Shown: positions 1 through 5,004 of the stretch, in pieces
Layout of the letters: each line of letters begins with the position of its first letter
Numbering within the stretch: position 1 is the first letter of the stretch
Origin: Alphaproteobacteria bacterium
Lineage (GTDB): Bacteria > Pseudomonadota > Alphaproteobacteria > RF32 > CAG-977
NCBI GenBank assembly: GCA_017476085.1
Contig: JAFVEJ010000048.1
Span: 1 to 5,004 of the forward strand
Direction of reading: 5' to 3'
Length of the DNA: 5,004 nucleotides
Program-made: the position numbers and the translations under genes
Notes under the pieces: model-generated
Told to the model about the DNA's origin: nothing
The model's input: the letters and a program-made list of their open reading frames with translations, nothing else
Database searches by the model: none

Positions 1-953
1 ATAAGGGATGCTTCCACCAATCCGAGGGAAAGAGAACAGCTGTTGATCGTTGTGTCATGCTGCGCGTACATATTTTCCAGCAACTTGGTCGTTTGACGGG
101 CGGCAAAATTGGCAAAAGACAGCTGCTGCGTCATTTGAAAACGAAGATTCACCGCAATCATATCCCATGTGTAGTCTTCAACGTCTTTCATATATCTGGG
201 CAAATTTAAAAAGTATGCGTCTATCTGAGGCAGCAGATCGTTTGTTTCTTTGTCTGACGGATTAGTTCTCGCATAGACACTTAAAGCCTGCCAGATATAT
301 GTCATAAACGGATTTTTTTGAGACGGTGTTTTCAACGCCTGCTGAGCATGATAAATCAAAGCCAGCTTCCACTGTTCTCGCTGTTCCGCAAAGGATGTAT
401 CGCTGGTAAAATTCCAATAGGATATTTCGGTAATTAAAGCAAAAGCGGTCGCCGCAATTTCCGCTTCCAGGCGTTGAATGGTTTGATGGGGCGAGGTTTT
501 GCGGGAATCAGGAGAAGCGATGCTGTTTTTACTGTAATAAAACGAAATCAGTTTTCCGGGCATACTGTTGTGTGTGACCGATACGGACGCATAACCGCGC
601 AGGGCTTTGACCGCGGAAGACAAAACAACGGCGGCTAATTGGGAATCTATGTTGTTGCGCACTAAAAAGGCGTAATACTGCATTAATGTGTATCCGGCGC
701 GGGTTTGATGAATGACGTTGTCCCAATGAGTATAATTGCCGGTTATAAAGTCGTATTCATATTTGAAAAAACCGTCGGGTTGCTGTTGATTGATCAGGAA
801 ATGAGCCGATAAAGCCAAATAATCCAATACCTTATCCGGCTGCTGTACCTGAACGGGCGTTTTTTCTTCGACGGTCTTGTTTTTTTCTTTTAAACAGCCG
901 GAAAGCAATAATGTAAAACAACAAAGCAAACCGGTACATATTTTTCGGATCAT
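1..953 (-). CDS. Putative lipoprotein of unknown function, possible alpha/alpha-toroid fold (3' end outside window)
   Basis: The frame stays open on the minus strand from ATG at 953-951 to the window edge, giving 317 codons with no stop. Residues 1-20 form a lipoprotein signal peptide: a basic start (MIRK), a hydrophobic stretch and the lipobox LSGC at 17-20, so Cys20 should be lipidated and the protein anchored in the envelope, on the periplasmic side. A charged linker (21-40) follows. The mature part is rich in helices and aromatic residues. A PDGFFKYEYD segment (59-68) and an RAG (85-87) are followed by repeated helix pairs with patterns such as WQALSVYART (221-230) and SFANFAARQTTKLLE (279-293). 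This resembles six-hairpin or alpha/alpha-toroid proteins, including many glycan-active enzymes, but I recognise no family or catalytic residues and infer the fold by eye. The start is supported by AAGGAA (complement of 961-966) seven bases upstream and a good promoter. The gene is divergent from the lipid A operon; no functional link is proven. Confidence 0.85.
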   Translation of the reverse strand, partial: MIRKICTGLLCCFTLLLSGCLKEKNKTVEEKTPVQVQQPDKVLDYLALSAHFLINQQQPDGFFKYEYDFITGNYTHWDNVIHQTRAGYTLMQYYAFLVRNNIDSQLAAVVLSSAVKALRGYASVSVTHNSMPGKLISFYYSKNSIASPDSRKTSPHQTIQRLEAEIAATAFALITEISYWNFTSDTSFAEQREQWKLALIYHAQQALKTPSQKNPFMTYIWQALSVYARTNPSDKETNDLLPQIDAYFLNLPRYMKDVEDYTWDMIAVNLRFQMTQQLSFANFAARQTTKLLENMYAQHDTTINSCSLSLGLVEASL

Positions 954-981
954 CTTTTTTTTCCTTTGTGCCAACCGCTAT

Positions 982-1009
982 AGTGTAAAAGGGAACGGAG
1001 GAAAGTCAA
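982..1009 (-). promoter_or_regulatory. Predicted sigma70-type promoter of the lipoprotein gene
   Basis: Read on the minus strand, TTGACT (complement of 1004-1009) matches the -35 consensus at five of six bases. TACACT (complement of 982-987) matches the -10 consensus at four of six, with a 16-base spacer. Transcription would start near 975, leaving a leader of about 22 bases that contains the AAGGAA ribosome binding site for the ATG at 953. The tight fit of promoter, binding site and start supports the call, but it is prediction by eye. Confidence 0.6.
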
Positions 1010-1025
1010 AGCGAAAATAATAAAT

Positions 1026-1055
1026 TTGATTATCTCTTGTTAATAAACATATAGT
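1026..1055 (+). promoter_or_regulatory. Predicted sigma70-type promoter of the lipid A operon
   Basis: TTGATT at 1026-1031 (four of six -35 consensus bases) and TATAGT at 1050-1055 (five of six -10 bases) are separated by 18 bases in an AT-rich stretch. A start near 1062 would give a leader of roughly 38 bases before the GTG at 1100. It lies back to back with the minus-strand promoter, with 16 bases between the two -35 boxes. The region is AT-rich enough for chance matches, so confidence is moderate. Confidence 0.45.
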
Positions 1056-1099
1056 AAGTTAAAAAAGAAAATCTGAATTTTAACCGGATGTGATGGAAC

Positions 1100-1819
1100 G
1101 TGAAAATCAAAATCTTAAAAAGAATCGGCAAAAGCGCTTTTGTCCAAACGATTTTGGGACATTTGATCTATTTGTATGTATTCTTGGTTTATAAGACCTC
1201 ACGTTGGACGATAGAAGGATTGCGCGATGAGTATGTTTCCGGCGATTTTTCTTATCTGATCACGTTTTGGCACGTACGGAACTTGTCGGATATTTTCTTT
1301 AAGATGCATAAGAAAATACAGAAAAAAGTTTCTGTTTTGATTTCTCTGCATCGGGACGGCCGCATTATGGCATCGGCGATGAACGGAGTCGGTATAGGAA
1401 CGATCGATGGTTCTTCTACGCGCGGCGGAGCGATTGCTGCATTGGAAATCATTAAAATGCTGAAAAAACCCGCGCATATTGTTGCGCTTGCGCCGGACGG
1501 CCGTAAGCCCGGTTATAAAATGACGGACGGTCTGGTTGTTTTGGCAAAAAAATCTCAACGGCCGATCGTTTTATCCGTTTTTTCCGTTCGCCGGGGGATT
1601 GTATTGAAAACATGGGACAGTTTTTTGCTTCCTTTTTTATTCAATAAAGGAATTGTTATGCTCAGCGAACCGATCTGGATTCCTTCGGATTTGACCCCGG
1701 AAGAAGTGGAAAAATGGCGCCGGATTTTGGAAGACAGACTGAACGAATTAACATTGGAAGCCGATCGGCGCATCGGCTTTAAAGGACAATTTTCTCTGGA
1801 TGTGGAGGGACAAAAATGA
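1100..1819 (+). CDS. DUF374 / LPLAT-like family acyltransferase, probably acting on lipid A or a related lipid
   Basis: This 239-residue protein has the usual length and block order of DUF374 proteins, a branch of the lysophospholipid acyltransferase-like group. A hydrophobic N-terminal segment (about 13-31) probably anchors it in the inner membrane. It is followed by FWHVR (56-60), LISLHRDG (80-87, with His84 in the likely active-site motif), GSSTRGG (104-110), APDG (131-134) and TWDSFLLP (171-178). The PDG block continues RKPGYK instead of the usual PRGPR. Members of the family in Campylobacterota (LpxJ) are known late lipid A acyltransferases. Here, first in a Kdo-lipid A operon, a role in acylating lipid A is likely, but donor and position are unknown. 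The start is GTG: an in-frame TGA lies just upstream (1091-1093) and the next in-frame ATG comes only at residue 69, beyond the FWH motif. The ribosome binding site is poor (GGAA at 1095-1098 is too close; GGA at 1086-1088 is 11 bases away), so translation may be weak. The stop overlaps waaA. Confidence 0.88.
   Translation: MKIKILKRIGKSAFVQTILGHLIYLYVFLVYKTSRWTIEGLRDEYVSGDFSYLITFWHVRNLSDIFFKMHKKIQKKVSVLISLHRDGRIMASAMNGVGIGTIDGSSTRGGAIAALEIIKMLKKPAHIVALAPDGRKPGYKMTDGLVVLAKKSQRPIVLSVFSVRRGIVLKTWDSFLLPFLFNKGIVMLSEPIWIPSDLTPEEVEKWRRILEDRLNELTLEADRRIGFKGQFSLDVEGQK
1804..1809 (+). promoter_or_regulatory. Ribosome binding site of waaA inside the upstream gene
   Basis: GGAGGG lies six bases before the ATG at 1816 and within the last codons of the acyltransferase gene. 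It fixes the waaA start at the ATGA overlap (ATG 1816-1818, TGA 1817-1819) rather than at the second Met codon at 1825. The arrangement suggests translational coupling of the two genes, and this site is clearly stronger than the one before the first gene. Confidence 0.75.
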
Positions 1820-3093
1820 ATTTAATGTCAGTTTCTTTATATCGTGCCGCAACATATGTCGGCTATCCTTTGATTGCCGCATATCTGGCGGTTCGTAAAG
1901 CCCGCGGCAAAGAAGATTTGGCCCGCTTCGGCGAACGTATGGGCTTCGCGGCCGTTCCCCGTCCCGAAGGCAGGCTGGTTTGGCTGCATGGCGCCAGTGT
2001 CGGAGAAACGTTGTCAATGCTTCCGTTGATTCAAAAAATTCAGGAACTTTATCCTTCCGTGCATATTTTGGTGACTTCCGGAACGGTGACTTCGGCGCAG
2101 TTAATGGAAAAACGGCTGTCCGGATCGGCTTTTCATCAATATGTTCCGATAGACTGCATGCCACAGGTCAGACGATTTGTCGATCATTGGAAGCCGGATC
2201 TGGCGTTGTGGCTGGAATCCGAATTTTGGCCGAATATCCTTACCGTTATTTCTGAACGTAAGATTCCTTTGGTTTTGATTCACGGGCGAGTTTCGGATAA
2301 ATCTTTCGAACGATGGAAAAAAATGCCGCGCTTCAGTCATCAGCTGCAGAAAATGTTTGTCAAATCATTCGGTCAAACGCAGGAAGATGCCGACAGGTTA
2401 AAAGAAATCGGTGCCGAAAATACCGCCTGCGTCGGCAATATCAAATTTGCGGCGGCTCCCCTGCCGGTTGATGAAGATGAATTGAAACGCATGAAAAAAC
2501 AGATAGGGCTCAGAGCCTGCTGGACGGCGGGCAGTACGCATGCGGGCGAAGACGAAATCATCGCAAACACGCACAAAACACTTAAAGGAAAAATTCCCGA
2601 TATTCTGACGATTATTGCGCCGCGTCATCCGAACCGCGCGGATGAGATTGAGGATATCTTTAAAAATGCGGGATTAAAGGTAGCCCGTCGTTCGCGCAAA
2701 GAAGAAATTACTAAGGAAACGGATATTTATCTGGCTGATACGATCGGAGAAATGGGATTGTTTTATCGCTTGGGCGAAGCCGCTTTTGTCGGAGGATCGA
2801 TGATTCCTTTCGGCGGTCAGAACATTATTGAGCCGGCGCGTTTGGGCAAAGCGGTTTTGTGCGGCCGATATATGATGAATTTCCGTGAAATTGTCGCGCG
2901 CGCTAAAAAGGTCGATGCTTTGTTTGTCGCTGAAAATGAAGCAGAGTTGGGGCAAATGCTGATTGATTTGTTGACGGATAAAAAGCTTTTGGTTAAAAAA
3001 CAGAAAAACGCGCAAGCTTTTGCAGAAGCCGAATCTAATGTTTTGGAACGGCTTATGCCGGAACTGGAAGTCTATTTGAACGATCAAAAATAG
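1816..3093 (+). CDS. waaA: 3-deoxy-D-manno-octulosonic acid (Kdo) transferase, lipid A-specific
   Basis: WaaA (KdtA, glycosyltransferase family 30) transfers Kdo from CMP-Kdo to the lipid A precursor at the cytoplasmic face of the inner membrane. The 425-residue protein is full length, with all family blocks in order. An N-terminal hydrophobic anchor (about 5-26) precedes WLHGASVGE (56-64), whose Glu64 matches the catalytic base of the family. Next come YVPID (109-113) and ESEFWPN (134-140), then GNIKF (207-211). The C-terminal, nucleotide-sugar domain has GSTHAGEDE (239-247), PRHPNR (269-274), DTIGEMGLFY (308-317), FVGGS (324-328) and GGQNIIEP (333-340), then NF (355-356). After ESEFWPN the usual NARLS reads HGRVS (156-160), a modest departure. 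Whether it adds one, two or more Kdo units cannot be told from sequence. It overlaps the upstream gene by four bases and is followed by lpxK after eight bases, fitting one transcript. Confidence 0.96.
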   Translation: MNLMSVSLYRAATYVGYPLIAAYLAVRKARGKEDLARFGERMGFAAVPRPEGRLVWLHGASVGETLSMLPLIQKIQELYPSVHILVTSGTVTSAQLMEKRLSGSAFHQYVPIDCMPQVRRFVDHWKPDLALWLESEFWPNILTVISERKIPLVLIHGRVSDKSFERWKKMPRFSHQLQKMFVKSFGQTQEDADRLKEIGAENTACVGNIKFAAAPLPVDEDELKRMKKQIGLRACWTAGSTHAGEDEIIANTHKTLKGKIPDILTIIAPRHPNRADEIEDIFKNAGLKVARRSRKEEITKETDIYLADTIGEMGLFYRLGEAAFVGGSMIPFGGQNIIEPARLGKAVLCGRYMMNFREIVARAKKVDALFVAENEAELGQMLIDLLTDKKLLVKKQKNAQAFAEAESNVLERLMPELEVYLNDQK

Positions 3094-3101
3094 AGGGAAT
3101 T

Positions 3102-4088
3102 ATGCCGCTTAAAGCGCCGGGATTTTGGCAAAAAAACAATACGTTTTTAAGTAAATTGCTGTCGCCTTTGGGGATGCTTTACGCTTGGAGCGTACATTGG
3201 CGTATAGAAAAAACAAAGCCGTATGAGTCAAAAATTCCCGTTGTTTGTGTCGGAAATCTGGTTATGGGCGGCGTAGGCAAGACGCCGTTGGCCGTTTCGA
3301 TAGCCGAATACTTTAAAATGAACGGAATGAAACCGGTCTTTTTGACGCGGGGATACGGAGGCGGATTGAGCAATGTGCTTGTTGATCCGGATAAGCACAA
3401 AGCAGAGCAAACGGGAGACGAGGCGTTGCTTTTGGCCAGAGTGGCGCCGACCATTGTGGATGCCGATCGGGTCCGCGGTGCTAAAAAAGCGGAAAAGATG
3501 GGGGCCGATGTTATTGTAATGGACGATGGTTTCCAAAACCCGAAGCTGTATAAAACGTTGGCTTTGGCTGTTTTTGACGGTCGGTTCGGTTTCGGAAACG
3601 GCAAAGTTTTTCCGGCAGGACCTCTGCGCGAACCGTTGGAAGACGGATTGAAACGCGCCAACGCTTTCGTCGTTGTCGGCAAAGATGTTTCCGGCGTAAG
3701 AAAATGGATCGGCTATCACTATGACTCTTTGCCGTTTATCGGGATGCATATTGAGCAGGATGTGGCAAAGATTGAGCAGTTGTCCGGAAAAAAGGTGTTT
3801 GCTTTTGCCGGGATCGGCTACCCCGAAAAGTTTTTTGATATGCTGAAAGAATATGGCTGCGATGTGGTAAAGACACGCTCTTTTCCGGATCATTATCCGT
3901 ATAAGGATGACGATATGACCGATTTGATCGCCGAAGCCACCAAATCAGAGGCAGTTCTGGTTACAACGGCTAAAGACGGCGTTCGCATCGCGCCGCGTTT
4001 TCAGCCGTATATTCAAATTGTGGAAGCATATATGGTTTGGGATACGCCGGATACGTTATGCGCACTTTTGGCCTCTTTGCACAGGTAA
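3102..4088 (+). CDS. lpxK: Tetraacyldisaccharide 4'-kinase
   Basis: LpxK uses ATP to phosphorylate the 4' position of the tetraacyl disaccharide, giving lipid IVA, the acceptor used by WaaA. At 328 residues it is normal length. A short hydrophobic N-terminal segment (about 15-30), the likely membrane contact, is followed by the Walker A region GNLVMGGVGKTP (51-62), LTRGYGG (81-87), GDEALLLA (105-112), DDGFQNP (141-147), GFGNGKVFPAGPLREP (163-178), FAGIGYPEKFF (235-245), FPDHYPY (261-267) and TTAKDGVR (288-295). Asp106 and His264 probably correspond to the Asp-His pair implicated in catalysis in the Aquifex enzyme. The Asn in DDGFQN replaces the His of enterobacterial enzymes; this form is, as I recall it, common in Alphaproteobacteria and so helps place the organism. 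The ATG follows the waaA stop by eight bases, with GAGGGA at 3093-3098 as binding site overlapping that stop codon. The order waaA-lpxK-lpxL supports the assignment. Confidence 0.97.
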   Translation: MPLKAPGFWQKNNTFLSKLLSPLGMLYAWSVHWRIEKTKPYESKIPVVCVGNLVMGGVGKTPLAVSIAEYFKMNGMKPVFLTRGYGGGLSNVLVDPDKHKAEQTGDEALLLARVAPTIVDADRVRGAKKAEKMGADVIVMDDGFQNPKLYKTLALAVFDGRFGFGNGKVFPAGPLREPLEDGLKRANAFVVVGKDVSGVRKWIGYHYDSLPFIGMHIEQDVAKIEQLSGKKVFAFAGIGYPEKFFDMLKEYGCDVVKTRSFPDHYPYKDDDMTDLIAEATKSEAVLVTTAKDGVRIAPRFQPYIQIVEAYMVWDTPDTLCALLASLHR

Positions 4089-4100
4089 CAGGTGAAGGAA

Positions 4101-5004
4101 ATGGTGCAGAAACGCCCTTTTAAAATGCGGTTAAAACGACGATTGAAAAGAATTATCAGCTTGTGTACGCGTTATCCGTTGGAATTGATCGGAGCGGTTT
4201 TCTTTTGCTTTTTTTTCCGTTTGCTGCCGTTGGATTGGGCTTCTGCCGTCGGAGGCTTTATCGGTCGGCATGTCGGGCCGCATCTGCGTGTTTCGTGGAT
4301 TGCCCGCTATAATCTGATGAAGGCTTTTCCAGAAAAAACGCCGGCGGAAATTGATGAAATCGTTGTTAAAATGTGGGACAATCTGGTGCGTACTTTCGTC
4401 GAATATCCGCATTTGCGTCAGTTGTGCGCTCATTACGATGACAGAATCGAATTTGTGAATTTTGAAAGAATTGAGGCGTTGCGTGATGACGGCAAGGCGG
4501 GAATCGTATTTTCGGCGCATATCGGTAATTGGGAAGTTTCTTCGATTGTCGGCGTTAAATCAGGGATGCCTCTGCATCGAATTTACCGTTCGGCAAATAA
4601 TCCTTATGTCGAATGGCTGTTTCGTTATTTTCGCCAAAAAATTAAGGGGATACTTGTTCCCAAAGGGATGGGCGGGTTTCGTCAGATTGTAGATTTAATG
4701 CGTAAGAACGGACATTTTGCATTATTGATCGATCAAAAATTGAAAGAAGGGATTCCCGTAGATTTTTTCGGTTATTCCGTTATGACAACGCCATCTCTGG
4801 CTTCGTTGGTGCTCAAGCATAATTATCCGGCCGTTCCGGTCCGGTCACAACGTTTGAACGGAGCGCATTACCGTTTAACGATTGAAGAACCGCTTCAAAT
4901 TGAAAAGACCGGAAATAATGATGAAGACACGCGTCTCTTTATGGAAAAGGCCAATCATATTTTGGAACGTTGGATTCGCGAAGATCCTGCGCAATGGCTG
5001 TGGG
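4101..5004 (+). CDS. lpxL: Lipid A biosynthesis (Kdo)2-lipid IVA acyltransferase, LpxL/HtrB family (C-terminal end outside window)
   Basis: This frame is open for 301 codons to the window edge. It belongs to the LpxL/HtrB/LpxM family, which moves an acyl chain from acyl-ACP onto a hydroxyacyl chain of Kdo-lipid A at the inner membrane. A basic N-terminus (RLKRRLKR, 10-17) and a hydrophobic anchor (about 26-43, LELIGAVFFCFFFRLLPL) lead into the catalytic block SAHIGNWE (138-145), whose HIGNWE is the HX4E motif (His140, Glu145). IYRSANNPY (161-169) and LLIDQK (208-213) are further family blocks. The last residues, WIREDPAQWLW, match the near-terminal motif, so only some 10-30 residues should be missing. 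LpxL rather than LpxM or LpxP is a best guess from family and context. The start is uncertain by a few codons: GTG 4092, ATG 4101 and GTG 4104 share the frame. ATG 4101 is chosen, with AGGTG at 4090-4094 as binding site. It is 12 bases after lpxK. Confidence 0.92.
   Translation, partial: MVQKRPFKMRLKRRLKRIISLCTRYPLELIGAVFFCFFFRLLPLDWASAVGGFIGRHVGPHLRVSWIARYNLMKAFPEKTPAEIDEIVVKMWDNLVRTFVEYPHLRQLCAHYDDRIEFVNFERIEALRDDGKAGIVFSAHIGNWEVSSIVGVKSGMPLHRIYRSANNPYVEWLFRYFRQKIKGILVPKGMGGFRQIVDLMRKNGHFALLIDQKLKEGIPVDFFGYSVMTTPSLASLVLKHNYPAVPVRSQRLNGAHYRLTIEEPLQIEKTGNNDEDTRLFMEKANHILERWIREDPAQWLW

Noticed and set aside
50..265. Plus-strand open frame of 71 codons opposite the lipoprotein gene.
   Set aside because: It lies wholly within the better supported minus-strand lipoprotein frame, has no recognisable motifs and no clear ribosome binding site.
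775..846. QQPD occurs twice, 20 residues apart, in the lipoprotein (37-40 and 57-60).
   Set aside because: The flanking residues and the codons differ, so this is not a real repeat.
1068..1081. Short inverted repeat (AAAAT, 4-base loop, ATTTT) in the leader of the lipid A operon.
   Set aside because: A five-pair, nearly all A-T stem is too weak for a terminator or operator call and is expected by chance in this AT-rich stretch.
3228..3893. Minus-strand open frame of 221 codons antisense to lpxK.
   Set aside because: lpxK is unmistakable on the other strand, and the antisense product shows no family motifs; long shadow frames of this kind arise from the codon use of the real gene.
4081..4103. 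Possible terminator or separate promoter between lpxK and lpxL.
   Set aside because: The gap is only 12 bases with no hairpin or promoter-like boxes, so continued transcription is the simpler reading.

Overview
The window looks like an ordinary chromosomal stretch of a Gram-negative bacterium, most likely an alphaproteobacterium of moderate GC (mid-40s percent by eye). Two things point there: the gene order acyltransferase (DUF374) - waaA - lpxK - lpxL, and details of the LpxK protein (DDGFQNP and GFGNG where E. coli-type enzymes have DDGxQH). A lipid A cluster also means the cell makes an outer membrane with Kdo-lipid A. I cannot name the genus.

Layout: positions 1-953 (minus strand) hold the first 317 codons of a lipoprotein of unknown function, whose 3' end lies beyond the window. 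It has a clear signal peptide with lipobox, and its body looks like an all-helical alpha/alpha-toroid protein. Positions 954-1099 are a compact divergent intergenic region with one plausible sigma70-type promoter per strand, back to back. From 1100 to the right edge four plus-strand genes run tightly packed as one apparent operon: a DUF374-type acyltransferase (1100-1819), waaA/kdtA (1816-3093), lpxK (3102-4088) and lpxL/htrB (4101 to beyond 5004, lacking only its C-terminal tail). The junctions are a 4-base overlap, an 8-base gap and a 12-base gap, and no terminator is visible between the genes.

Together the operon carries the late steps of Kdo-lipid A synthesis on the inner face of the inner membrane. 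LpxK phosphorylates the tetraacyl disaccharide at the 4' position, WaaA adds Kdo from CMP-Kdo, and LpxL adds a secondary acyl chain. The DUF374 protein is probably a second acyltransferase; its family includes LpxJ-type late lipid A acyltransferases of Campylobacterota, so a role in lipid A acylation is a reasonable but unproven inference.

I found no mobile element, CRISPR array, RNA gene or novel multi-gene system. The points most worth a second look are the uncharacterised lipoprotein divergent from the lipid A operon and the exact role of the DUF374 acyltransferase.
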